Shown here: in pieces, positions 1 through 7,616 of the stretch
How the letters are laid out: each line of letters starts with the position of its first letter
Position numbering within the stretch: position 1 is the first letter of the stretch
Assembly (NCBI GenBank): GCA_964592755.1
Contig: CAZQFS010000045.1
Coordinates: forward strand, 1 to 18,525
From: CAZQFS01 sp964592755
GTDB taxonomy: Bacteria; Hydrothermota; Tepidihabitantia; Tepidihabitantales; Tepidihabitantaceae
Reading direction: 5' to 3'
DNA: 18,525 nt
Program-made: the position numbers and the translations under genes
Notes under the pieces: generated by a model
Told to the model about the DNA's origin: nothing
The model's database searches: none
What the model saw: only the letters and a program-made list of their open reading frames with translations

Positions 1-347
1 TTGGAAGGCGGCACCTGGTAGAATAGAGTATGGGCCACCGGCACGACCAGCTCATCGTGCCCCATACGATAGCGCCGCACCGATGAACTGGTCACCTCTA
101 CCCCGCACCGGTCGCAGACGATGCCCTTGTAGCGCACCTTCTTGTACTTGCCGCAGTTGCACTCGTAGTCCTTCACCGGGCCGAACACGCGCTCGCAGAA
201 CAGACCGTCGCGCTCCGGCTTCTGGGTGCGGTAGTTAATCGTCTCTGGCTTGATGACCTCGCCCGAGGACCAACTGCGAATCGTCTCGGGCGATGCAATT
301 CGCAGCTTCAACGAGTCAAAGTCGAAGAAATCCCTGTCTGACATCAT
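1..347 (-). CDS. rpoC: RNA polymerase subunit beta' (N-terminal part, runs off window)
   Basis: First 115 codons of the beta' subunit, which forms the RNA polymerase clamp and, further on, the catalytic Mg site. The N-terminus has the family opening (DFFDFDSLKLRIASPETIRSW). The clamp zinc-binding motif follows at about residues 63-81, with Cys63, Cys65, Cys78 and Cys81 in the C-x-C-x12-C-x2-C layout, and then VRRYRMGHDEL. Two adjacent ATGs (347 and 344) are possible starts. The first overlaps the rpoB stop as ATGA and sits 7 bases after a GGGAGG ribosome-binding site located inside the rpoB end, so translation is probably coupled to rpoB. The rest of the gene, including the NADFDGD motif, lies outside the window. 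Confidence 0.97.
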   Translation of the reverse strand, partial: MMSDRDFFDFDSLKLRIASPETIRSWSSGEVIKPETINYRTQKPERDGLFCERVFGPVKDYECNCGKYKKVRYKGIVCDRCGVEVTSSSVRRYRMGHDELVVPVAHTLFYQVPPS

Positions 348-3300
348 GCAGTCACCTCCCCACGTTCCGGAATCAACTCCAACCCTAGACCTTGGAGTTC
401 CTTCACCAGTACCGAGAAGGAAGCCGGGGCTCTGGGGCGAGGCGGATTCTTGCCCCGAATCAACGATTCGTAAAGCGCACTTCGGCCCTCGACGTCGTCC
501 GACTTGATGGTCAGCATCTCCTGCAACGCATGAGCCGCGCCGTACGCCTCAAGCGCCCAGACCTCCATCTCGCCGAACCGCTGGCCGCCAAACTGGGCCT
601 TGCCCCCCAGCGGCTGCTGGGTGATAAGTGAATACCGACCGGTAGAGCGAGCGTGAATCTTGTCGTCCACCATGTGAATCAGCTTGACCATGTACATCAT
701 GCCAACCGTGACTTTGCCGTCAAAAGGCTGCCCGGTGCGGCCATCGTAGAGCGCGATCTTGCCGTCCTCAGGCAATCCAGCCTTCTTCAGCTCCTCTTTG
801 ATCTCCTCGGGTGACGCGCTCTGGAAGACTGGACAGACGGCCTGGTAACCCAGCACCTTCGCCGCCCAGCCGAGGTGAGTCTCCAGAACCTGGCCAAGGT
901 TCATCCGCGACGGAACGCCCAGTGGATTAAGCACCATGTCCACGGTTACCCCGCGCATATCTCGGATGGTCTCCGGTGCGTCATGTTGCTCGGCCCGAAC
1001 CGAGATGTAGGGCATATCCTCAACCGGCAACACCTTGGACACAACGCCCTTGTTGCCGTGTCGTCCGGCCATCTTGTCGCCGACCGAAAGCCGCCGCTTC
1101 TGGGCAATGAAGACCGTGATCCACTTCAGCACGCCGTGGGGCAACTCATCGCCGCGCGAGACGCGCTCGATTTCCAGCCGGCGTTCCTTATCGGCTTGGA
1201 TGAGCGCTTCGTCGTACTCCTTACTTGCCGCCCGCAGCTCCATCTGCAGCTTCGGGTTGGAAATAAGCTGCTCGAAGTTGACCGTGTTCGAGAAGTTGTC
1301 CGAACGCAGGAACTCGTCGGTCATCGGCTGGCCAGCCTTGTGCAGCACGCGCCCCTTGGAATCCTTGGCATTGGCCGCGGCTTTCTGACCTCGCAGCACG
1401 GCGCGGACCCGTTCGTCACGCCGCATCTGGAAGAACTCCTTCTTGAGGTCATATCGGTGGTTGGCTTCGGCCACGCGCTCCTTCTCCAACCGGCGGTTCA
1501 TCGCGTCACTCAGCTTGCGTGACAGGACGCGACGGTCGACAACCACCCCGAACACGCCCGGTTCCACGCGCAGCGAGGTATCCCGGACGTTAGCCGCCTT
1601 CTCACCGAAAATGGCCCGCAGAAGCCGCTCCTCAGGAGTGAACTCAGTCTCACCCTTCGGAGTTATCCGGCCAACCAGGATGTCTCCTGGCCCAACCTCA
1701 GCACCAAGTCGGATGACTCCAAACTCATCGAGATTGCGCAGCTCCTCCTCGGTCGCGCCGGGAATGTCGCGCGTCACTTCCTCGGAGCCAAGCTTGGTCT
1801 CGCGTGCCTGGATTTCGAATTCGAGGATCTGGATTGACGTGAAGCCATCTTCCTTGATAAGCTCCTCTGAGACGATAATAGCATCTTCGTAGTTGTACCC
1901 ACGCCAAGGCAAGAACGCGACGAACACGTTACGACCGAGGGCGAGCTGCCCTTCGTGGGTCGCCGGACCGTCAGCCAGAAGGTCACCCTTCCTCACTGTG
2001 TCGCCGGCTCGCACCGTCGGCCGCTGCGAAAGGCAGGTGTACTGGTTCGACTTCTTGTACTTGCGCAGCTTGTGCTCGGTCAACCCCTTCTCGCTGCGTA
2101 CGACCACGGTCCTGGCATCGACCTTGGTGACCACACCGTCCTCAGGGGCCAGCAGTATCGCCCCGGACTCCGCCGCGAACTTCGCCTCCACGCCCGTGGC
2201 GACCAGCGGCCGCTCCGGCAGGAGGAGCGGCACGGCCTGTCGTTGCATGTTGGCGCCCATCAGGGCCCGGTCCGCGTCATCATGCTCCAGAAACGGCACC
2301 ATCACCGTTGACGGCGCGAAGATCTGCTTCGGCGAGACGTCCATGAAGTCGACCTCTTCCGGCGTGAGCGTCACGACGTCACCCCCGCGCCGACAGATGA
2401 CTTCGTCCTTGGCGAATCGACCGTCACTCGTCAGCTCGCTTGTTGCCTGGGCGATCGCATAGCGGTCCTCTTCGTCCGGGTTCAGATAGACCTCACGTCC
2501 CTTGGTCGTCTGTACTTTACCGTCCTTGACGCGCCAGTAAGGCGTTGTCAGGAAACCATACTCATCAACCCGGGCATAGGTCGAGACCGTCGAAATGAGG
2601 CCGATGTTCGGTCCCTCCGGCGTCTCAATCGGACAAATCCGGCCATAGTGCGAGTAGTGCACGTCTCGAACCTCGAAGCCGGCCGTTTCCTTCGTAAGAC
2701 CTCCCGGCCCCAAGGTCGAGACACGCCGCTTGTGCGTCAGCTCGGTCAGTGGGTTGGTTTGCTCCATGAACTGACAGAGCTGACTCTGGGTGAAGAACTG
2801 CATGATCGCGTTCGCCACCACCCTGGTGTTGACCAGCTCCTGAGGAACTAGCTGCGTATCATCGATGAACGCGGCTCGCTCCCGAATGTTCTGGGCAAGC
2901 TGGAGCAGAGCTGCACGGAATTGGTTCTCGAGCAGCTCGCCCACCCGCTTGACACGCCGACTCGAAAGGTGATCCACGTCGTCGGCCTGATAGCGCGTCG
3001 TCTCACCGACCGGCTTGCGGCCCGACTCCTTCAATCTCTGCTCGGCCTGCCGACCACGGTCTTCATCGTAGAAGGTCATTTCGAGTATTGCGCGACGTTC
3101 GTACCAGTGAAGCGACTCGGGCATCAGGTCGGCCGTTCGAAGGTCAGCAAGAACCGAATCACGCTCATCGGCCGATGTCGCTGGGACGCGCACCAGATAG
3201 AGCCTCCCGTCTCCGGCGAAGAGCAGGAGATGAGAGATGATCGCCATCACATCAGCCTGGAGCAGTCCGGTTTCTGAAGATGGAACCTTGGTGAGCAGAC

Positions 3301-4300
3301 GCTGGTTGAGCTTGTACCGGCCCACCGCACCCAAGTCGAAGCGCTTGCGGTCGAAGAGCATGCCGAGAATCATCTGCTCTGCGACCTCGAGTGAATGGGG
3401 TGCGATCGAGCGCAGACGATAGTAGATCCGCTTCAGAGCCTCTTCTTTGGACCCTGTTCGGTCGGAGCGCAGCGTGTTCGATATGATATCAGCGCCGGGC
3501 GGACTTCCCTGCACGACCAGAGCCTCGGTGATTCCCTTGGCGGCCAGCAGGTCGAGCAGTCCTTCGGTTACGTACTCCCCGGCCCGGGCATACACCTCGC
3601 CGCCCTCGCCTGCAAGGTTCTGGGCCAGCATATGACCCAACGCGACCTTGCGTTTCTCGACCGGAAACAGCTTGCGCACGACGTCCTCGTGACTCAGACT
3701 CATCGCACGCAGGAAGGTCGCCGCCGACACGCGACGCTTACGGTCGAGCAGGACTACCATCGAGTTGTGCTTGTCAACAACCAGTTCGAACCAAGCTCCG
3801 CGCAGCGGCACGAGCAGCGCCGAGAACTCCTGGTCCTCACGCGAGAAGTAGACGCCCGGCGACCGATGCAGCTGGCTGACTACGACCCGCTCGACGCCGT
3901 TGATGATGAAAGTGCCGTTGACGGTCATCCACGGTAGTTCGCAGAAGAAAACCTCCTGCTCGACGATATCCTTGACGCGCTCAACCCCATCCCCGAACTC
4001 CTTCTTGATCAACCGGAACACGACTTTGAGCGGCATCGAGTAGTTGACACCCTTGGCCATCGCCTCGTCGGTAGTATACTTCGGTTCGCCGAAGTTGTAC
4101 CCGACGTATTCGAGCCGAAAGTTCTTGTGGACATCCTCGATCGGGAAGGTCTCGCGCAGCACCCCTTCCAGACCACGCGGTTCGCGCTTCGCCGGGTCGA
4201 CACCCAGCTGGATGAACTCGGCGAACGAATCAAGCTGCAACGAGAGCAGATTCGGGATATCAAGGTGCGTACCGGACCTAGCGAAGTTCCTCTGCTGCAT
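344..4300 (-). CDS. rpoB: RNA polymerase subunit beta
   Basis: Beta subunit of RNA polymerase, 1318 residues, a normal length. Visible landmarks: the N-terminal IPNLLSLQLDSF segment, the rifampicin pocket at about residues 503-535 (QSQLCQFMEQTNPL then THKRRVSTLGPGG), HYGRICPIETPEGPNIGLI at 551-569, the GYNYEDA region, and the C-terminal QPLGGKAQFGGQRFGEMEVWALEAYGA. Relative to the E. coli protein there is about 70 extra residues (roughly 365-438) just before DDVDHLSSRRVK, where most bacteria have DDIDHLGNRRVR. The start is ATG 4300, 8 bases after a GGGGAGG. The stop overlaps the rpoC start. A 163-base spacer separates it from rplL upstream. Confidence 0.99.
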   Translation of the reverse strand: MQQRNFARSGTHLDIPNLLSLQLDSFAEFIQLGVDPAKREPRGLEGVLRETFPIEDVHKNFRLEYVGYNFGEPKYTTDEAMAKGVNYSMPLKVVFRLIKKEFGDGVERVKDIVEQEVFFCELPWMTVNGTFIINGVERVVVSQLHRSPGVYFSREDQEFSALLVPLRGAWFELVVDKHNSMVVLLDRKRRVSAATFLRAMSLSHEDVVRKLFPVEKRKVALGHMLAQNLAGEGGEVYARAGEYVTEGLLDLLAAKGITEALVVQGSPPGADIISNTLRSDRTGSKEEALKRIYYRLRSIAPHSLEVAEQMILGMLFDRKRFDLGAVGRYKLNQRLLTKVPSSETGLLQADVMAIISHLLLFAGDGRLYLVRVPATSADERDSVLADLRTADLMPESLHWYERRAILEMTFYDEDRGRQAEQRLKESGRKPVGETTRYQADDVDHLSSRRVKRVGELLENQFRAALLQLAQNIRERAAFIDDTQLVPQELVNTRVVANAIMQFFTQSQLCQFMEQTNPLTELTHKRRVSTLGPGGLTKETAGFEVRDVHYSHYGRICPIETPEGPNIGLISTVSTYARVDEYGFLTTPYWRVKDGKVQTTKGREVYLNPDEEDRYAIAQATSELTSDGRFAKDEVICRRGGDVVTLTPEEVDFMDVSPKQIFAPSTVMVPFLEHDDADRALMGANMQRQAVPLLLPERPLVATGVEAKFAAESGAILLAPEDGVVTKVDARTVVVRSEKGLTEHKLRKYKKSNQYTCLSQRPTVRAGDTVRKGDLLADGPATHEGQLALGRNVFVAFLPWRGYNYEDAIIVSEELIKEDGFTSIQILEFEIQARETKLGSEEVTRDIPGATEEELRNLDEFGVIRLGAEVGPGDILVGRITPKGETEFTPEERLLRAIFGEKAANVRDTSLRVEPGVFGVVVDRRVLSRKLSDAMNRRLEKERVAEANHRYDLKKEFFQMRRDERVRAVLRGQKAAANAKDSKGRVLHKAGQPMTDEFLRSDNFSNTVNFEQLISNPKLQMELRAASKEYDEALIQADKERRLEIERVSRGDELPHGVLKWITVFIAQKRRLSVGDKMAGRHGNKGVVSKVLPVEDMPYISVRAEQHDAPETIRDMRGVTVDMVLNPLGVPSRMNLGQVLETHLGWAAKVLGYQAVCPVFQSASPEEIKEELKKAGLPEDGKIALYDGRTGQPFDGKVTVGMMYMVKLIHMVDDKIHARSTGRYSLITQQPLGGKAQFGGQRFGEMEVWALEAYGAAHALQEMLTIKSDDVEGRSALYESLIRGKNPPRPRAPASFSVLVKELQGLGLELIPERGEVTA

Positions 4301-4463
4301 GCTCTACGCCTCCCCGGTTGGCGGCTGCCGTGAGTCTGACGCACGCCGCGTCTGACGCGGCTGGCGAAGCCGTCGCTCCATCAGAACGCCGAACGTGCTC
4401 CGTCCGTGCCTGTCAGATACAAGCGCTATCTTCTGCCCTCTGGCGCCCGACTAACGTGACGCG
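4301..4463 (-). promoter_or_regulatory. GC-rich structured rplL-rpoB spacer
   Basis: This is the longest spacer in the rpl-rpo operon (163 bases). It contains a 6-bp stem GCCGCG/CGCGGC (4345-4350 with 4356-4361), a small GGC-GAA-GCC hairpin beside it (4363-4371), and a 9-bp direct repeat GTCTGACGC (4334-4342 and 4350-4358). A 12-base palindrome GTGACGCGTCAC (4456-4467) spans the rplL stop codon. In enterobacteria this spacer carries an attenuator and an RNase III site; whether this one does is inference. There is no T-tract, so it is not a classical terminator. Confidence 0.3.
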
Positions 4464-4859
4464 TCACTTGATCTCGACCTTGGCGCCCACTTCCTCGAGC
4501 TTCGCCTTGATCTTGTCGGCTTCTTCCTTGGTCGCGTTCTCCTTGATGACGCTGGGCGCCTTGTCGATAATGTCCTTGGCTTCTTTCAGGCCGAACTGGG
4601 TGACCGCACGCAGCTCCTTCAGAACCTGTATCTTCTTGTCTCCAACCGAGACTAACGTGACGTTGAACTCGGTCTTCTCCTCCGCCTTGGATTCGTCCGC
4701 AACGGCCGCGGTCCCAGGCGCCGCTGCCGGACCGGTGGCAACGAAAGCCGGCCCGGTCACGCCGAACTTGTCTTTCAGAGCCTTAACCAGCTCCGCCAGT
4801 TCAGTCACGGTCAGGTTCTCGATCGTCTCAATCAACTGCGCTATCTTGCTGTCAGCCAT
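4464..4859 (-). CDS. rplL: 50S ribosomal protein L7/L12
   Basis: Stalk protein of the large ribosomal subunit, present in several copies bound to L10; it recruits and activates translational GTPases such as EF-Tu. 131 residues. The N-terminal dimerisation helices (IAQLIETIENLTVTELAELV) are followed by an Ala/Pro/Gly-rich hinge at about 41-60. The C-terminal factor-binding domain (FNVTLVSVGDKKIQVLKELRA, GLKEAKDIIDKAP, ending AKVEIK) completes it. The start is ATG 4859, 4 bases after GGAGG; the TTG directly before it (4862) is too close to the ribosome-binding site. A stem-loop precedes the ribosome-binding site. Confidence 0.98.
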   Translation of the reverse strand: MADSKIAQLIETIENLTVTELAELVKALKDKFGVTGPAFVATGPAAAPGTAAVADESKAEEKTEFNVTLVSVGDKKIQVLKELRAVTQFGLKEAKDIIDKAPSVIKENATKEEADKIKAKLEEVGAKVEIK

Positions 4860-4879
4860 CAATCCTCCAGAGGGTTTTC

Positions 4880-4899
4880 ACCGCCGCTCGCACGGCGGT
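4880..4899 (-). other. Stem-loop just upstream of the rplL ribosome-binding site
   Basis: A perfect 7-bp inverted repeat (ACCGCCG / CGGCGGT, 6-base loop) lies in the 107-base rplJ-rplL spacer, about 10 bases before the GGAGG of rplL. On the transcribed strand it is followed by GAAAACCC rather than a T-run, so it is not an intrinsic terminator. It could protect or enhance rplL translation, which must exceed that of rplJ, but this is inference. Confidence 0.4.
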
Positions 4900-4966
4900 A
4901 CTGTTACAACCAAAATAAGAAGCAGCAATCATTCGACAGACTTCGCGTGACGCCCGCACACGGCAA

Positions 4967-5488
4967 CTAACCTGCAGACGGTGCCTTTCTCTGCTCCAGC
5001 ACCCAGATGAACTCTCCAAGCAACCCTTCAAGGCCCGTGACCAACTCCCAAATCGGACCCTGCAGAACACCAACCACCTGACCACGCAGCTCAGCCTTGG
5101 TCGGCAGCCCGGCAAGAAAAGCGAGCTGGTCTGCGCCAAACAACCGGCCATCAAGGTACGCGCCCTTGAACCGGAGCGGCTCCAACCGGCGCATCGTCTC
5201 CCGGATGACACGTGCCGGAGCAACCGGGTCCTCGCCGGCAAGAACCACCGAGGTCGGTCCGCGCAGCAGGGCGCGCAACTCGCCCGCCACCCCGGACTCC
5301 ACCAGGGCGAGGAGCGCAAGCCTGTTCTTCACCACCTGCACCGAGATCCCTTGGCTGCCGAGCCGTCGGCGGAGCGCATTGAAGTCGTTTGCGCCAACCC
5401 GGGTGTAATCGAGAAAGTATAAAGCTGAGGCCCGCCCGAGCTTCTCCTTAAGACCTGCTACGCTGCGGACCTTGTCTGCCTTCACCAT
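4967..5488 (-). CDS. rplJ: 50S ribosomal protein L10
   Basis: Stalk base protein that anchors L7/L12 dimers to 23S rRNA. 173 residues. The N-terminal globular domain shows MVKADKVRSVAGLKEKLG, ALYFLDYTRVGANDFNALRRRL and VVKNRLALLAL; the C-terminal helix (about 145-170) carries the L12-binding segment. ATG 5488 was chosen because an AAGGAGGT ribosome-binding site lies just before it, inside the last codons of rplA; an in-frame ATG further up at 5527 would put 13 basic residues ahead of the conserved start. The gap to rplA is one base, so there is no separate L10 leader RNA here, unlike in E. coli. Confidence 0.98.
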   Translation of the reverse strand: MVKADKVRSVAGLKEKLGRASALYFLDYTRVGANDFNALRRRLGSQGISVQVVKNRLALLALVESGVAGELRALLRGPTSVVLAGEDPVAPARVIRETMRRLEPLRFKGAYLDGRLFGADQLAFLAGLPTKAELRGQVVGVLQGPIWELVTGLEGLLGEFIWVLEQRKAPSAG

Positions 5489-5489
5489 G

Positions 5490-6200
5490 CTAGACCTCCT
5501 TGCGCGCCTCGGTGAACTCGCGGGCATCGATCCGCACGCCAGGACCCATCGTAGAGGAAACCACCACGTTCCTGACGAACAGCCCCTTTGCCGTCGCCGG
5601 TCTGGCCCGGGCTACCTCGGTCACGAAGGCTCGGATATTCTCTGCCAATTGCTCGGGTGCGAAGGACGCCTTGCCGACCAGTGCATGGACATTACCGGTC
5701 TTGTCGGTCCGATACTTGATTCTGCCGGCCTTCAGACCCTTGACCGTCGCGGCGACGTCAAAGGTCACGGTCTGGGTCTTAGGAGAAGGCATCAGGCCCT
5801 TCGGCCCCAGGACTTTGCCGAGACGACCGACAGCGGACATGGTATCGGGTGTTGCCACGACGACGTCGAAGTCAAGCCAACCGCCAGTTATCTTCTCCAC
5901 CATGTCCTCGAACCCGACGAAATCCGCACCCGCGGCGCGCGCTTCGTCCTGCTTCTCGCCCTTGGCGAAAACCAAAACGCGGACTGACTTGCCCGTACCG
6001 TGAGGCAGCGATACCGTGCCTGAGACCAATTGGTCCTGCTTCTTCGGGTCCACCCCGAGCTTGATCGCAATGTCAACCGACTCGTCAAACTTGGCGCCGG
6101 CATTCTCCTTCACCAACCGGATGGCATCTGCCAGCGCGTAAAGCCTCGTTCGTTCGGTCCGTGCTGCCGCGGTGCGAAACCGCTTCGAATGGCGCTTCAC
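5490..6200 (-). CDS. rplA: 50S ribosomal protein L1
   Basis: L1 stalk protein that binds 23S rRNA at the E site and assists release of deacylated tRNA. 236 residues, a normal length. It shows the family core: ALADAIRLVKENAGAKFDESVDIAIKLGVDPKK, GTGKSVRVLVFAKGEK, the LGPKGLMPSPKTQTV loop, and KAGRIKYRTDKTGNVHALVGK near the end. The start is a GTG at 6200 that overlaps the rplK stop as GTGA, with a GGAGGG inside the end of rplK, so translation is probably coupled. It ends one base before rplJ. Confidence 0.98.
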   Translation of the reverse strand: MKRHSKRFRTAAARTERTRLYALADAIRLVKENAGAKFDESVDIAIKLGVDPKKQDQLVSGTVSLPHGTGKSVRVLVFAKGEKQDEARAAGADFVGFEDMVEKITGGWLDFDVVVATPDTMSAVGRLGKVLGPKGLMPSPKTQTVTFDVAATVKGLKAGRIKYRTDKTGNVHALVGKASFAPEQLAENIRAFVTEVARARPATAKGLFVRNVVVSSTMGPGVRIDAREFTEARKEV

Positions 6201-6628
6201 GCACCCTCCACAGCCAAGCCCATCGAGCGGGCCGTACCCTCAACAATCTTCACCGCAGCCTCGATATCGGCTGCGTTCAAGTCACGCATCTTGCGCTCCG
6301 CAATCTCCCGTACCGCCCGGCGCGTAACCACGCCGACCGATATACGGTTCGGCTCACCTGATCCCTTGGCCAGACCCGCGGCCTGCTTCAGGAGCACTGA
6401 CGCGGGCGGGCTCTTGGTCACAAACGTGAACTTGCGATCGGAGTAGACCGTCAGCACGACCGGTATCAGCATTCCCGGCGGCTCCTTGCGGGTCGCCTCG
6501 TTGACTGCCTTGATGAACTCCGCAATATTGACACCGTGCTGGCCCAGTGCGGGACCAACCGGGGGAGCCGCCGTTGCTTGACCGGCCGGGACTTGAAGCC
6601 GCACGACCGCCGCAACCTTCTTGACCAT
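6197..6628 (-). CDS. rplK: 50S ribosomal protein L11
   Basis: L11 forms the GTPase-associated centre with 23S rRNA and is needed for RelA activation in species that have it. 143 residues. It shows KVAAVVRLQVPAGQATAAPPVGPALGQHGVNI with the flexible N-terminal proline-rich helix region, and the C-terminal rRNA-binding domain ending in ADIEAAVKIVEGTARSMGL. The start is ATG 6628 after GAGGAG; the gap to nusG is 18 bases. That gap is too short to hold a separate L1-binding leader of the type found upstream of rplK in E. coli. The stop overlaps the rplA GTG. Confidence 0.98.
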   Translation of the reverse strand: MVKKVAAVVRLQVPAGQATAAPPVGPALGQHGVNIAEFIKAVNEATRKEPPGMLIPVVLTVYSDRKFTFVTKSPPASVLLKQAAGLAKGSGEPNRISVGVVTRRAVREIAERKMRDLNAADIEAAVKIVEGTARSMGLAVEGA

Positions 6629-6646
6629 TACTTGCTCCTCATGTAG

Positions 6647-7174
6647 CTAGATCGGCTGGACATCGAGAAAATCCAAGTCGATCGGTGTCGGCCGACCGAA
6701 AATCGTGACGATGACCTTCACCCGTCGGCGTTCGGCAAAGATCTCATCAACCGTGCCGGTGAAACCGGCGAACGGCCCTTTGGTCACTTTGATGTTCTCG
6801 CCCTTTTCGTAAGGAGCCTCAGGCTCCGCTCGGTCCCGCCCCCGCTCGATCTGTTCCAGTACCGAATTCACTTCTTCTTCGGAGAGCGCGGTTGGCTCCT
6901 GCTTCGTACCAAGCAGATGGGTCACGCCCGGTATCGCATTCACAAGCGCCAACGCGGCCTCAACCGGCTCCAACTCAACCACAATATAGCCCGGATACAA
7001 CTGACGGTCCTCCGGCACGATCTTCGACTTCCGGACACGTGCGACCTTCTCCGCGGGCAGAATCACCCGGCCGAAAAGCTCCTTGCATCCCTGGCGTTCT
7101 ATTGCCTTCTCGAGCAGGTCCTTGACTCGCTTTTCGCGTCCGGTAATCGTATGCACGACGAAGAACTTCTTCAC
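6647..7174 (-). CDS. nusG: Transcription termination/antitermination factor NusG
   Basis: NusG binds the RNA polymerase clamp and, through its KOW domain, Rho or ribosomal protein S10. 175 residues. The NGN domain is at about 1-115 (FFVVHTITGREKRVKDLL, the LYPGYIVVEL strand, PGVTHLLGT) and the C-terminal KOW domain at about 124-175 (KGENIKVTKGPFAGFTGTVDEI and then ...ERRRVKVIVTIFGRPTPIDL). The start is a GTG at 7174. The likely ribosome-binding bases (GAGGTAGG) include the secE stop codon, 12 bases between the two genes, and a nearer GGAG runs into the GTG itself. It is co-transcribed with secE upstream and rplK downstream. Confidence 0.98.
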   Translation of the reverse strand: MKKFFVVHTITGREKRVKDLLEKAIERQGCKELFGRVILPAEKVARVRKSKIVPEDRQLYPGYIVVELEPVEAALALVNAIPGVTHLLGTKQEPTALSEEEVNSVLEQIERGRDRAEPEAPYEKGENIKVTKGPFAGFTGTVDEIFAERRRVKVIVTIFGRPTPIDLDFLDVQPI

Positions 7175-7186
7175 TCCAGGCCCGAC

Positions 7187-7381
7187 CTACCTCAGAACCA
7201 ACTGCAACAGCTGAGAGAAAACCAGGTCTATGATGCCGATGAAAACGGCGAGCAGCGTCGAGAAGATAATGACCACAACCGTTGTCGTAAAAAGCTCCTT
7301 GCGCTTAACCCAGGAGACTTTCTTCAATTCCGACCAGACATCGACCAGATAGTCGCGTGTACGCTTGATTAGGTTCTTCAC
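7187..7381 (-). CDS. secE: Preprotein translocase subunit SecE
   Basis: Small single-span membrane subunit of the SecYEG channel. 64 residues. The amphipathic N-terminal stretch has the conserved DVWSELKKVSWVKRKEL segment (residues 14-30), followed by one transmembrane helix at about 32-58 (TTTVVVIIFSTLLAVFIGII and on). The start is GTG 7381, only 8 bases after the last base of tRNA-Trp, with no Shine-Dalgarno-like sequence in the gap. Cleavage at the tRNA 3' end would leave an almost leaderless secE-nusG message. Position before nusG is the classical one. Confidence 0.96.
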   Translation of the reverse strand: MKNLIKRTRDYLVDVWSELKKVSWVKRKELFTTTVVVIIFSTLLAVFIGIIDLVFSQLLQLVLR

Positions 7382-7389
7382 GGTATTGA

Positions 7390-7462
7390 CAGGCCAGGAG
7401 GGATTTGAACCCCCAACCTACGGATTTGGAGTCCGCCGCTCTGCCGTTGGAGCTACTGGCCT
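7390..7462 (-). tRNA. tRNA-Trp (anticodon CCA)
   Basis: A full cloverleaf is readable on the minus strand: 7-bp acceptor stem AGGCCAG/CTGGCCT, D-arm, anticodon loop with CCA, T-arm GGTTCAAAT and discriminator G. The 3' CCA is not encoded. It lies between rpmG and secE. Its first two bases are shared with the TAG stop codon of rpmG, so the message and the tRNA must come from one transcript and compete. Confidence 0.97.
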
Positions 7463-7607
7463 ATTTGACCTCCTTGTGCGCGGTATGTCGGCGGCACGCC
7501 GGACAGAACTTCTTGAGCTCCAGGCGTTCAGTGTGTTTCTTGTTCTTGGTCGCATGGTAGCTCCGGTTCTTACACTCCGTACATGCCAGGGTGATAAACA
7601 CGCGCAT
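7461..7607 (-). CDS. rpmG: 50S ribosomal protein L33
   Basis: L33 of the large subunit, 48 residues, in the zinc-binding form: Cys9, Cys12, Cys35 and Cys38 (CTEC and CPAC) flank the usual lysine-rich loop (residues 21-33). It begins MRVFITLACTECKNRSY, matching the family. The start is ATG 7607, 9 bases after the tuf stop; the only upstream Shine-Dalgarno-like bases are weak, so translation is probably coupled to tuf. The TAG stop (7463-7461) overlaps the first two bases of mature tRNA-Trp, which is unusual. Confidence 0.96.
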   Translation of the reverse strand: MRVFITLACTECKNRSYHATKNKKHTERLELKKFCPACRRHTAHKEVK

Positions 7608-7616
7608 GATCAGGTC

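Noticed and set aside
875..3937. Many long open frames on the plus strand opposite rpoB
   Set aside because: They are antisense shadows of a GC-rich conserved gene: no ribosome-binding sites, no recognisable domains, low-complexity composition.
4852..5319. Minus-strand frame covering rplJ in another register
   Set aside because: It overlaps rplJ completely, and its Arg/Trp/Cys-rich sequence is not protein-like.
5489..5527. Upstream extension of rplJ
   Set aside because: The extra 13 residues are unlike the family, and the AAGGAGGT sits before ATG 5488.
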